DNA of 64,000 bases from Pseudomonas viridiflava (GTDB taxonomy: Bacteria; Pseudomonadota; Gammaproteobacteria; Pseudomonadales; Pseudomonadaceae), in NCBI RefSeq assembly GCF_900580865.1, contig NZ_UTBZ01000136.1:1-64000 (forward strand), read 5' to 3'. Below, piece by piece: positions 25,674-34,122 of this stretch. The notes beneath the pieces are model-generated. The model did no database searches. It was given only the letters and a program-made list of their open reading frames with translations, and was not told the DNA's origin. Within the stretch, counting starts at the first letter, position 1. Every line of letters begins with the position of its first letter. The position numbers and the translations under genes were made by a program.

Positions 25674-25783
25674 TGATCGTTCCCACGCGCAGCACAGGAA
25701 TGAATCCAGTGACGCTCTGCGTCACACGGGGACGCGGAGCGTCCCGGGCGGCATTCCCACGCAGAGCGTGGGAACGATCATCC
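25674..25783. repeat. Palindromic repeat element inside the agt operon
   Basis: Ends GATCGTTCCCACGC and GCGTGGGAACGATC are perfect inverted repeats. Inside, GACGCTCTGCGTC and GACGCGGAGCGTC form a second palindromic layer. It resembles small palindromic elements scattered in Pseudomonas genomes. It lies in the agtB-agtC gap of one transcription unit. Confidence 0.85.
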
Positions 25784-25810
25784 GGAAAGCCGTCGGCCCG
25801 TATGCTCGGG

Positions 25811-26854
25811 TTATTTCGCCGCCCAGGAGTTGAAGCGCTGCTCCAGTTGCTCGCCGTTGTCAGCCCAGAAGCTGACGTCGATCTGCACCTGGTTGGCGAT
25901 GTTTTCCGGGGTGGTCGGCATGTCTTTCAGGACATCCTTGGCCAGCAGCGGTACGGCCTGGGTGTTGGCCGGGCCGTAGGCGATGTTTTCCGAGTAGGTC
26001 TTCTGCTGCTGCGGCTGTACCGAGAAGGCGATGAACTTCTTCGCCGCTTCCGCACGCTTGGCGTCCAGACCTTTCGGGATGGCCCAGGCGTCGAAGTCGT
26101 AGATGCCGCCGTTCCACACCACTTTCAGGTTGGATTCTTTCTGCACCGCCGCGATGCGACCGTTGTAGGCCGAGCTCATCACCACGTCACCGGAAGCGAG
26201 GTACTGCGGCGGTTGTGCGCCGGCTTCCCACCACTGGATGCTCGGTTTCAGCTCATCGAGTTTCTTGAACGCGCGATCCTGACCGCCCTTGCTCGCCAGT
26301 TCCTTGTAGACGTCTTTTGGCGCAACGCCGTCGGCCATCAGAGCGAATTCGAGGGTGTACTTGGCACCTTTACGCAGGCCACGCTTGCCCGGGAATTTCT
26401 TGGTGTCCCAGAAATCCGCCCAACTGGTCGGTGCGGTTTTCAGCTTGTCGGCGTTGTAAGCCAGCACGGTCGACCAAACGAAGAAGCCTACGCCGCATGG
26501 CTGAATAGCGCCTTTGACGTAGTCTTCGGTTTTGCCGAACAGCGCCGGGTCGAGTTGTTCGAACATGTCTTCGTCGCAGCCGCGGGACAGCTCTGGCGAT
26601 TCGACTTCGACCAGATCCCACGACACGCTCTTGGTGTCGACCATGGCTTTGACCTTGGCCATTTCACCGTTGTATTCGCCGGCGACGATCTTGCCGTTGC
26701 CCGCCGCTTCCCACGGTGCATAGAAGGCTTTGACTTGCGCCGCCTTGTTCGCCCCGCCAAACGACACCACGGTCAAATCCAGGCCAGCGGCCATTGCGCT
26801 TGCCGCACCCATCAGGCCCAGGGTCAGGGCGGTGAACTTCAGGGATCTCAACAT
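25811..26854 (-). CDS. agtB: ABC transporter periplasmic substrate-binding protein AgtB
   Basis: This is a PotD-like solute-binding protein. The 347-residue protein starts with a signal peptide (about 1-22, cleavage after AMA). It has the family pattern LTVVSFGGANKAAQVKAFY, DLVEVESPELSRGCDEDMFEQLD, and AYNGRIAAV. By position it corresponds to AgtB (PA0604), which binds GABA or 5-aminovalerate. It lies between agtA and agtC. Confidence 0.85.
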   Translation of the reverse strand: MLRSLKFTALTLGLMGAASAMAAGLDLTVVSFGGANKAAQVKAFYAPWEAAGNGKIVAGEYNGEMAKVKAMVDTKSVSWDLVEVESPELSRGCDEDMFEQLDPALFGKTEDYVKGAIQPCGVGFFVWSTVLAYNADKLKTAPTSWADFWDTKKFPGKRGLRKGAKYTLEFALMADGVAPKDVYKELASKGGQDRAFKKLDELKPSIQWWEAGAQPPQYLASGDVVMSSAYNGRIAAVQKESNLKVVWNGGIYDFDAWAIPKGLDAKRAEAAKKFIAFSVQPQQQKTYSENIAYGPANTQAVPLLAKDVLKDMPTTPENIANQVQIDVSFWADNGEQLEQRFNSWAAK

Positions 26855-26902
26855 TTATTGTTCTCTCCACGTGCAGGGTTGGTGTTGGTATTGCCGGGGC
26901 GA

Positions 26903-28027
26903 TCAGTTCGCCTCTAAAAGCGGGTCAAGCGCGCGAACGTGCTCGACCTGCCAGCCAAGCGGTACCACGTCACCGACGGCGAGCGCAGGATCGAGCTCGG
27001 CAATCGGTTGCTTCACGAAGAAGTCGGTCTTGCCGCAGACTTCCAGGCGCACCCGGACGTGGTCGCCCAGATAGATGAATTCCGCCACCCTCCCTGAGAA
27101 GCGGTTAACGCATTGATCGCTCGAACCGTTGAGGCTGACGCGCTCCGGACGGATCGACAGAGTCACCGGTTCGCCGGTCTGGCCAACGTTGACCGCCAGC
27201 GCCTCGACCTTTTCGCCACGGCCCAACTCGACCACGCAACGCTCGCCGCTCTGGCTGAGCAAGCGACCGTTGAGGCGGTTGTTCTCGCCGATAAAGTTGG
27301 CGACAAAGGTGTTTTTCGGCTCTTCGTAAAGCGTGCGCGGTGGGGCGATCTGCTGGATTTCGCCTTGATGGAACACCGCGACGCGGTCAGACATGGTCAG
27401 CGCTTCACCCTGATCGTGGGTCACGTAAACCACGGTCACGCCGAGGCGCTGGTGCAGGTGTTTGATTTCCATCTGCATGTGTTCACGCAGTTGTTTGTCG
27501 AGGGCGCCGAGCGGTTCATCCATCAGCACCAGTTGCGGTTCGAACACCAGCGCGCGAGCCAACGCCACACGTTGCTGCTGACCACCGGACAGCTGCGCCG
27601 GATAGCGCGAGGCGAACGCGTCGAGCTGGACCATGCTGAGGACTTTCTTCACGCGGTCGCTGACGTCGCTTTTGTTCAGGCCACGCACAGTCAACGGGAA
27701 CGCGAGGTTCTCCGCCACGGTCATATGCGGGAACAGTGCGTAATTCTGGAACACCATGCCGATGTCGCGCTTGTGCGGCGGCACGTTGTTGATCGAGCGC
27801 CCGGCCAGCAGAATCTCGCCAGCGGTCGGCGTTTCGAAACCGGCGAGCATCATCAGGCTGGTGGTCTTGCCGGAACCGGACGGCCCGAGCAGGGTGAGAA
27901 ATTCGCCTTTGCGAATGTCCAGGTTAAGGTCTTTGACGATCAGGTTCTCGCCGTCGTAGCTCTTCTGCACTCCACGAAAGCTGACCAGCACATCGCTGGC
28001 CCCTGCGTTTGTATCGACCTGGCTCAT
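26903..28027 (-). CDS. agtA: ABC transporter ATP-binding protein AgtA
   Basis: This is the ATPase of the transporter, PotA-like. The 374-residue protein has Walker A GPSGSGKTT (48-56), the Q loop (MVFQNYALFPHMTV), the signature LSGGQQQR, Walker B LVLMDEPLGALDKQ and the H loop VTHDQGEAL. A C-terminal TOBE domain follows (about 285-365). ATG at 28027 is preferred over the in-frame GTG at 28033. It is the first gene of agtABCD. Confidence 0.88.
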   Translation of the reverse strand: MSQVDTNAGASDVLVSFRGVQKSYDGENLIVKDLNLDIRKGEFLTLLGPSGSGKTTSLMMLAGFETPTAGEILLAGRSINNVPPHKRDIGMVFQNYALFPHMTVAENLAFPLTVRGLNKSDVSDRVKKVLSMVQLDAFASRYPAQLSGGQQQRVALARALVFEPQLVLMDEPLGALDKQLREHMQMEIKHLHQRLGVTVVYVTHDQGEALTMSDRVAVFHQGEIQQIAPPRTLYEEPKNTFVANFIGENNRLNGRLLSQSGERCVVELGRGEKVEALAVNVGQTGEPVTLSIRPERVSLNGSSDQCVNRFSGRVAEFIYLGDHVRVRLEVCGKTDFFVKQPIAELDPALAVGDVVPLGWQVEHVRALDPLLEAN

Positions 28028-28375
28028 ACCCACACCTTTGTTGTTGATGACTGCTTGTGGGTTAAGCCTAGTGGCTGCTGACAGGCACGCAAATCGGGGC
28101 GCAGGAGAGAATCGCCTCAGCCGGATGGAAGGTTGGGGGTAGGGATTGCCCTACAAGGATGGCGCTAATGGATAAGGCAGTGACAAGCGACAAGCTGCGA
28201 GCCACAAGCAATGGCAAAAACGCGTGTCGCTTAGGGATATGCGCACAATCCGGATCCAAAGCAGATCCCTTGTGGGAGCGAGCCTGCTCGCGAATGCGGT
28301 GGGTCATTCAGCTTATTCGGTGACTGTTACACCGCTTTCGCGAGCAGGCTCGCTCCCACAGGGGAACAGTGCTGA
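28028..28375. other. Intergenic gap between agtA and agtR
   Basis: This 348 bp region should contain the agtABCD promoter near its agtA side. A decayed repeat (CAAGCGACAAGCTGCGAGCCA, about 28180-28205) and the REP pair at 28272-28359 occupy most of the rest. No gene is visible. Confidence 0.6.
28272..28359. repeat. REP pair (REPIN)
   Basis: Inverted units at 28272-28294 and 28337-28359 are exact copies of the main 23 bp type. The 42 bp interior includes GCGGTGGGTCA, also found inside the variant pair at 18828-18915, so the interior belongs to the element. Confidence 0.9.
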
Positions 28376-29005
28376 TCAGAGGAGTTTGTGTTCCATCGCG
28401 TATTTGACCAGTTCGGCCAGCGAGGTGATGTTGAGCTTTTGCATCAACCGCGCCTTGTGGGTGCTGATGGTCTTGCTGCTCAGCGCCAATTGCTGGGCGA
28501 TGTCGTTGACGTTGGCGCCTTGGGCCAGGCGTTCGAACACCGAGAACTCACGCTCGGATAGCAGCGAGTGCAGTGGGCGTGCATCGGTCAGGCCGACTTC
28601 GAAGACCATGCGGTCGGCCAGATCCGGATCGATATAACGCCCACCCGCCGCGACTTTGCGAATGGCGGTGAGTAACAGTGCCGGATCGCTGTCCTTGGTC
28701 GCATACCCGGCCGCGCCGACCTTGAGCGCCCGCGCGGCCATCTGCGCTTCGTCATGCATCGACAGCACCAGAATCGCCGGCGGATTGTTCAGTGCACGGA
28801 TGCGCGGTATCGCTTCGAGGCCATTGACCCCGGGCATGGAAATGTCGAGTAGCACCACTTCGCACGGAATATGGCGCAGGGTCTCGAGCAATTGCTCGCC
28901 ATTGCTCGCCTCGCCCACCACTTGCAGATCCTTGGCCAGGCCGATCAATTGCTTGATGCCCTCGCGGACGATGGTGTGGTCTTCGGCTACCAGTACACGG
29001 ATCAC
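28376..29005 (-). CDS. agtR: Response regulator AgtR, NarL/FixJ family
   Basis: This is a two-component response regulator. The 209-residue protein has a receiver domain with phospho-acceptor D54 (VVLLDISMPG) and a C-terminal LuxR-type HTH (LSEREFSVFERLAQGANVNDIAQQLALSSKTIS). It lies 84 bp downstream of the sensor kinase agtS and upstream of agtA on the same strand. In PAO1 the pair PA0600/PA0601 switches on the agt transporter in response to GABA, 5-aminovalerate and murein signals. Confidence 0.88.
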   Translation of the reverse strand: MIRVLVAEDHTIVREGIKQLIGLAKDLQVVGEASNGEQLLETLRHIPCEVVLLDISMPGVNGLEAIPRIRALNNPPAILVLSMHDEAQMAARALKVGAAGYATKDSDPALLLTAIRKVAAGGRYIDPDLADRMVFEVGLTDARPLHSLLSEREFSVFERLAQGANVNDIAQQLALSSKTISTHKARLMQKLNITSLAELVKYAMEHKLL

Positions 29006-29040
29006 GTTTTTCTCCAGAATTCAGGCATACACAGATCCCT

Positions 29041-29063
29041 GTGGGAGCGAGCTTGCTCGCGAA
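29041..29063. repeat. Single REP unit, variant with GCTTGC core
   Basis: GTGGGAGCGAGCTTGCTCGC plus GAA lies in the agtS-agtR gap. It differs from the main type at one core base (CTTG for CCTG) and has no inverted partner. Confidence 0.85.
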
Positions 29064-29089
29064 GGCGTCAGTCCAGACACCACAACATG

Positions 29090-31486
29090 TCAAACCTCAC
29101 TCACCGGCACCCGCACCACCAGACTGGTGCCCTCCCCCGGCTCACTCTCCAACACCAACCGACCGCCCATGATCAACACCCGCTCACGCATGCCGACCAA
29201 ACCAAACGAAGTTGGCCGACCGGCAGCGGCGACGAATCCTACGCCATCATCACTGACCGTCAGACACAATTCGTCGCCTTCCAGCGCCAGCGTCAGTTCC
29301 ACAGTATGCGCCTGAGCATGGCGCATCACATTGGTCAGCGCCTCCTGCAAAATCCGAAACAGCCCGATGGCCTTGGCATCACTCAGCGCCGGCAGATTAT
29401 CCGGCACCTGCACCAGACACGGTATCTGTGTGCGCGCCTCGAAACGCCGCGCCTGCCACTCGATTGCCGACGCAATCCCGGCATCGAGAATCGGCGGTCG
29501 CAGCGCCGTCGCCACATCGCGCACCAACTGAAACAACTGGGCGATCAAGCGTTTCATGCTGTTGAGGCGTTCGTTAAGACCAGGATCGAGTTGCGCGTAG
29601 GCCAATTCGCACATCGATGTCTCCAGTTTCAGCACCGTCAACATCTGCCCCAGCTCATCGTGCACCTCGCGGGCGATTCGCGCCTTCTCTTCTTCGCGCA
29701 CGCTTTCAAGGTGCGCCGACAGTTCGCGCAACTGCTCGCGCGATGCCGCCAGCTCCAGCTCGATACGCTTGCTCTCGGTGATGTCCCAGACGATGCCGTC
29801 CCACACATAGGCGCCATCCTCCAGTTGCCGGGTGATCGCCTTGATCTCGGCCCAGCGCTGCTCGCCCTGACGCGTGAGGATTCGGCCCTGCCACGACCAA
29901 TCACTGTCGGTGTCCAGCGCATGATCCTGAGTGCGGTGATAACTGGCCTTGTCGTCGGGATGCACCAGGCTGCGCAGGCCCATGTCGCGATGCGCGAGAG
30001 TGGCCGGGGCATAACCGACCAGCGTTTCGCTGCCTTCGCTGATGTAGGCAAAATCGATCTGCCCGGTCACCGGCGCCCGCTCCAGTCGGAAGACCAGCCC
30101 CGGCACGTTGGCTGCGATACCTTGCAGACGCGCCTCGCTTTCCTGCAACGCCGCCAGTGCACGGCGGCGCTCGGTGACATCAGTGAGATAAACCACCAGA
30201 TATTCGCTGTCGCGAAAACGCAGAAAGCTCAGCGACACGTCTGCAGGCAAAACACTGCCATCGGCGCGCACGCAACTGGTTTCGAAACTCAGCGGCCCTT
30301 CTTCACTGGCCCGCGCACGCTTCCACAGATTGAGCCAGCGATCCATGTGCAGACCCGGTTCGAAGTCGATCAATGGCCGTTCGATCAGTCCGCCCGAGGG
30401 ATACCCGAGCATGATTTCTGCCGCGCGATTGGCGTAACGCACATGGCTGTCCCAGTTGACCCAGAGGATGCCGACGGTGCTTTGATCGATGGAAAACTGC
30501 GTCAACCGCAGCGCTTCTTCACTGGCCGCGCGCAACGCGATGTCTTCCCGGGCGGCCAGCAGTCGCTGCTCAAGGCTGTGCTGTTGGCGGCGCTGCCAGA
30601 ACACGATGGCGACACAACTGAGCAGCATCACCGCGAACAACAGGCTGAGGTTCTGCCAAAAGCCCGGCGACTCCGACAGCCGCGGATATTTCGGTTGCAG
30701 CCATTGGCTGTGCAGTTGTTCCAGATCCTTGGCCGGGATCGCACGCAAGGCACTTTGGACAATGCCGGCCAACTCTGGCCAATCGCGGCGCGAGCCGATT
30801 CGCAGCAGTTGCGGCAAGCCAATATCGCCGACCACCACCAGCTCGGCAAACTCAGGCTCTATCGACAACCGTCCGAGCTGCGCTTCATCGACCACGGCGT
30901 AGGCGGCCTGCTGACTCAACAGCAACTGCAAGGCCTGACGCTCAAGCGGCACACCTTGCAGGTTCAGATGCGGATAGTTGCCGCGCAGATAGTCGGCGGT
31001 GCTGCCGGGCATGCGCACGGCGACGCGAACCTGGCTGTCGAGTTTCTCCAGATCCACCACCCCACTGGCCTTCTGGTCGCTGACGACCAGTTGCGGCACG
31101 CGCATGTAAGGGTCGGAAAAATGCCACAGACGCAGGGCGCTTGGCGTCTGGCTCAGACCCGGAGCGATATCGATCTCGCCCTCGCGCACAGCGGTTTCCA
31201 GTTGCGCGAGATCCTGAAAGTTGCGCCAGCTCAGTTCGACATTGAGTGCCTTGGCAAGCAACTTCATCAATTCGACGTTGGCCCCTGACAGTCGCTGCAG
31301 GCGTCGATCGTAGGTTGCATACGGCGCCTGCAAGACCAGACCGACGCGCAATTCATTGCGCTGCGCCAGCCATTGCTGCTGGCTCGCCGACAACTGCGCA
31401 AGGTGGGCCGGAGGCGCAGGCGCCGCCCAGCCCATCAAGGGAAAGCACAAACAGCCGATAACCCACAGGCAGCAAAATCGCTTCAT
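29090..31486 (-). CDS. agtS: Sensor histidine kinase AgtS
   Basis: This inner-membrane sensor of 798 residues starts with a signal segment (about 1-22). A periplasmic family 3 solute-binding-like domain follows (about 38-265, LAQRNELRVGLVLQAPYATY onward), then a membrane helix (about 280-300). Two PAS domains follow (about 330-445 and 455-585), then a HisKA_3 domain with the phospho-acceptor in REVHDELGQML, and an HATPase domain with LQEALTNVMRHAQA and SDDGVGF. It partners the downstream AgtR. The chosen ATG follows an open frame that starts with TTG at 31507. Confidence 0.88.
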   Translation of the reverse strand: MKRFCCLWVIGCLCFPLMGWAAPAPPAHLAQLSASQQQWLAQRNELRVGLVLQAPYATYDRRLQRLSGANVELMKLLAKALNVELSWRNFQDLAQLETAVREGEIDIAPGLSQTPSALRLWHFSDPYMRVPQLVVSDQKASGVVDLEKLDSQVRVAVRMPGSTADYLRGNYPHLNLQGVPLERQALQLLLSQQAAYAVVDEAQLGRLSIEPEFAELVVVGDIGLPQLLRIGSRRDWPELAGIVQSALRAIPAKDLEQLHSQWLQPKYPRLSESPGFWQNLSLLFAVMLLSCVAIVFWQRRQQHSLEQRLLAAREDIALRAASEEALRLTQFSIDQSTVGILWVNWDSHVRYANRAAEIMLGYPSGGLIERPLIDFEPGLHMDRWLNLWKRARASEEGPLSFETSCVRADGSVLPADVSLSFLRFRDSEYLVVYLTDVTERRRALAALQESEARLQGIAANVPGLVFRLERAPVTGQIDFAYISEGSETLVGYAPATLAHRDMGLRSLVHPDDKASYHRTQDHALDTDSDWSWQGRILTRQGEQRWAEIKAITRQLEDGAYVWDGIVWDITESKRIELELAASREQLRELSAHLESVREEEKARIAREVHDELGQMLTVLKLETSMCELAYAQLDPGLNERLNSMKRLIAQLFQLVRDVATALRPPILDAGIASAIEWQARRFEARTQIPCLVQVPDNLPALSDAKAIGLFRILQEALTNVMRHAQAHTVELTLALEGDELCLTVSDDGVGFVAAAGRPTSFGLVGMRERVLIMGGRLVLESEPGEGTSLVVRVPVSEV

Positions 31487-31559
31487 TGAAGTCTCATACA
31501 CTGACAAATTCTGACCAACCCATTAGGCTGCCGGGATACTTTCTGGCCTGGAATAACCG

Positions 31560-32543
31560 ATGCCCTCTGTTTACCGCCTGGCAATGCCAGCATTGTGCCT
31601 GTCGCTGATCCTGCCTTGTGCGTTTTCCGTCAACGCCGCCGACCCCGCCCCTGCGGCGGAAAAACCGGCAGAAGAAAAACCGGCCGAACGCCAGCCACTG
31701 CTTGAGCGTAGTCAGGAAGAGGCCGCCGCACTGGAACGTAAAGTCCCTGCGCTAGAACAGCAACAGTTGCAGGCCGGCAGCGACACCTTCCTAGCCCTGT
31801 GGAAACCGGCCAACACCGCCGAACCCAAAGGCGCGGTGATCATCATCCCCGGCGCCGGCGAAACCGCCGACTGGCCGCAGGCAGTCGGCCCGCTGCGGCG
31901 TAAATTGCCCGATGCACAGTGGAGCAGCCTGAGCATCACCCTGCCCGACCTGCAAAGCGACGTTATCGCACCGCGCGTGGTCGAGGCGCCTGCTGTGCCG
32001 AAAGCGCCGGAGTCCGGAAGCAAGGACGCCACCACCGCGCAGCCGATCGAGCAAGCCGCGGGCGGTGAAGCCGAAGTGGCGGATCAAGTGGTCGCCGAAA
32101 CCATTGAAGAGCAGTCCAAGGCTGACGCCGAACGAATCTTTGCACGCATCGACGCCGCAATTGCCTACGCCGAACAGCAGAGCGCACGCAGCATTGTCGT
32201 GCTAGGTCATGGTAGCGGTGCTTATTGGGCAGCACGCTACCTGAGCGAAAAACAGACCTCGCAGATCGAAAAGTTCGTCATGGTTGATGTGCAGACACCG
32301 ACCAAGGCCAAACCGGCGCTGGTAGAACTGACACCAACGCTGAAATTGCCGACCGTGGATATTTTCTATATGGACAAGCCGCTGGATCGCAACGCAGCGC
32401 TGGAGCGCATGCAGGCGAACAAGCGCTTGAAGACGTCGGCGTTCAGCCAGGTCGCGCTCAAGGCCTTGCCGGATGACAAGGCTGAACAGGAACAGTTGTT
32501 CCGCCGGGTGCGTGGCTGGCTGAGTCCGCAGAACACTGATTGA
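31560..32543 (+). CDS. DUF3530 family exported protein
   Basis: The role is unknown. The 327-residue protein has a signal peptide (cleavage near VNA, residue 26), an Ala/Glu/Pro-rich spacer (27-65), then a probable alpha/beta-hydrolase fold: a strand ending in IIIPGAGETADW, the nucleophile-elbow-like VVLGHGSGAYWA, and late conserved RVRGWLSPQ. A low-complexity Ala/Val/Glu region (about 140-190) interrupts the fold. Catalysis has not been shown for the family to my knowledge. It is divergent from agtS. Confidence 0.7.
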   Translation: MPSVYRLAMPALCLSLILPCAFSVNAADPAPAAEKPAEEKPAERQPLLERSQEEAAALERKVPALEQQQLQAGSDTFLALWKPANTAEPKGAVIIIPGAGETADWPQAVGPLRRKLPDAQWSSLSITLPDLQSDVIAPRVVEAPAVPKAPESGSKDATTAQPIEQAAGGEAEVADQVVAETIEEQSKADAERIFARIDAAIAYAEQQSARSIVVLGHGSGAYWAARYLSEKQTSQIEKFVMVDVQTPTKAKPALVELTPTLKLPTVDIFYMDKPLDRNAALERMQANKRLKTSAFSQVALKALPDDKAEQEQLFRRVRGWLSPQNTD

Positions 32544-32567
32544 CCGAATAAGACCGAGTCGCCCTCA

Positions 32568-32650
32568 TTCGCGAGCAAGCTCGCTCCCACATTTGATCGA
32601 GGTCCCAGAATTGGAATGCGATCGAATGTGGGAGCGAGCTTGCTCGCGAA
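32568..32650. repeat. REP pair, variant with GCTTGC core
   Basis: Inverted units at 32568-32590 and 32628-32650 read TTCGCGAGCAAGCTCGCTCC plus CAC and its reverse. Both share the core base change also seen at 29041-29063. They lie between the convergent DUF3530 gene and djlA. Confidence 0.9.
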
Positions 32651-32681
32651 AGGGCCATCACCGGCAACACAGCTTTAACGA

Positions 32682-33449
32682 CTAGCGAAAATCCCGCCGC
32701 TCACGAATCAATGTGTAGGCATTGTGCAACTCGCGGGTTTTTTCGGTCGCCTCACGCACCTGTGCCGGCGTCGCCCCCGTACCGGCAATCTTGTCCGGAT
32801 GATGACGACTGAGCAGGCGCCGATAAGCCCGTTTGATCTGCGCCGGTTCGCTGGACGCCGACACCCCGAGCAACCGCATCGCCTCCTGATAGCTCACCGC
32901 GGCACTGACAATCGGTCGCTTGCCCGGCTCGTAATCACTGGCCAGCGCCTGTACCTGATGCGACGTCCAGCCCAGCCATTTGCCCCACTGCGCCAGCAAT
33001 TCACGCTCGCTGACGCCCGCGCGACCATCGGCCCAGACCATCCGCCAGCACGCCCGCAACACACCTTCGGCCGCGTGGGGTTGCGCGCTCAGGCGCCGCA
33101 GATAGCCGCGCAGATTGTCATTTTCCGACTTGCCGCGGTTGAACGCAGCAATGGCGCGGCGCGTCGCCGGCTCACTCATCTCCAGCGCGCGCATCTCGTT
33201 GCGTGCCTGCTGGATATGGCCATCAGTGACTCGACCGTCACTTTTGGCCAGACGTCCGAGCAACACAAACAACAATTCGTCGTTACGCAACATCGGCCGA
33301 CCGCCGAGTTTTTCCCGCAGATGCCCCCAGCTCTGCAAGTGCAGGCGCCGATCCAGCGCCTGCCCCAACAATGCCCCAAGCATGGCCCCCGGAATACTGG
33401 CGATCGCAAAACCCGCTCCGGCTCCAATCAGAGTCCCTGGCCACAACAT
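32682..33449 (-). CDS. djlA: DjlA-like membrane co-chaperone
   Basis: This is a predicted inner-membrane DnaK co-chaperone. The 255-residue protein has an N-terminal membrane segment with glycines (LIGAGAGFAIASIPGAMLGALLG, about 7-29), a central TerB-like helical domain (about 55-165), and a C-terminal J domain with the HPD tripeptide in RRLLSRHHPDKIAG. It is the last gene of amgK-murU-djlA, starting 1 bp after the murU stop. Link to murein recycling is by position only. Confidence 0.88.
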   Translation of the reverse strand: MLWPGTLIGAGAGFAIASIPGAMLGALLGQALDRRLHLQSWGHLREKLGGRPMLRNDELLFVLLGRLAKSDGRVTDGHIQQARNEMRALEMSEPATRRAIAAFNRGKSENDNLRGYLRRLSAQPHAAEGVLRACWRMVWADGRAGVSERELLAQWGKWLGWTSHQVQALASDYEPGKRPIVSAAVSYQEAMRLLGVSASSEPAQIKRAYRRLLSRHHPDKIAGTGATPAQVREATEKTRELHNAYTLIRERRDFR

Positions 33450-33450
33450 G

Positions 33451-34122
33451 TCAGCGACTCGCTTCTATCAATGCTTCAGCTTCGGCCAGACGCTCGTGTG
33501 TGCCGACATCCACCCAGTGACCTTTCAGGCGTTCGCCCGTGACTTCGCCAGCAGCCATGGCCTTGCGCAACAGCGGTGCCAGTTTGAAAGCACCGTCGGC
33601 GCAGCCGTCGAACAGTTGCGGATGCAATAAGGCGATGCCGCTGTAGGTCAGGGTCGTGGCGTCTTTTTGGCCGTCGATCACCCGACCATCGAGCAACGTG
33701 AAATCACCGCTCGGGTGATGCGCCGGATTGTCCGCCAGCACCAGATGCGCCAGACCGTTGATCGGCTGGTGCAAAACGCTGAAGTCGTAATCGGTCCAGA
33801 TATCCCCGTTGACCACCAGGAACGCATCATCGCCCAGTAGCGGCAGCGCACGGAAAATCCCGCCGCCGGTTTCCAGTGGCTCACCTTCCGGCGAGTACTG
33901 AATGCTTACGCCAAACCGCGAACCGTCGCCCAGATAATCTTCGATCTGCTGACCGAGCCAGGCGTGGTTGATCACGATTTCGTTAAACCCTGCGGCCGCG
34001 AGAGCCCGCAGGTGATATTCGATCAGTGGGACACCGCCGGCACGCACCAGCGGTTTCGGCGTGGTCAGGGTCAGCGGGCGCATGCGCTCGCCTTTGCCTG
34101 CAGCCAGAATCATTGCCTTCAT
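33451..34122 (-). CDS. murU: N-acetylmuramate-1-phosphate uridylyltransferase MurU
   Basis: MurU makes UDP-MurNAc directly from MurNAc-1-phosphate, bypassing the first steps of murein precursor synthesis and so fosfomycin sensitivity. The 223-residue nucleotidyltransferase has the NTP motif MILAAGKGERMRPLT at the start, KPLVRAGGVPLIEY, and the VNGDIWTDYDFS metal motif. The ATG at 34122 overlaps the amgK stop (ATGA). Pairing with amgK supports the assignment. Confidence 0.9.
   Translation of the reverse strand: MKAMILAAGKGERMRPLTLTTPKPLVRAGGVPLIEYHLRALAAAGFNEIVINHAWLGQQIEDYLGDGSRFGVSIQYSPEGEPLETGGGIFRALPLLGDDAFLVVNGDIWTDYDFSVLHQPINGLAHLVLADNPAHHPSGDFTLLDGRVIDGQKDATTLTYSGIALLHPQLFDGCADGAFKLAPLLRKAMAAGEVTGERLKGHWVDVGTHERLAEAEALIEASR

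Noticed and set aside
28871..31288. 805-codon open frame on the plus strand opposite agtS
   Set aside because: The agtS frame shows intact PAS, HisKA_3 and ATPase motifs, while this frame is Arg/His/Gln-rich nonsense.
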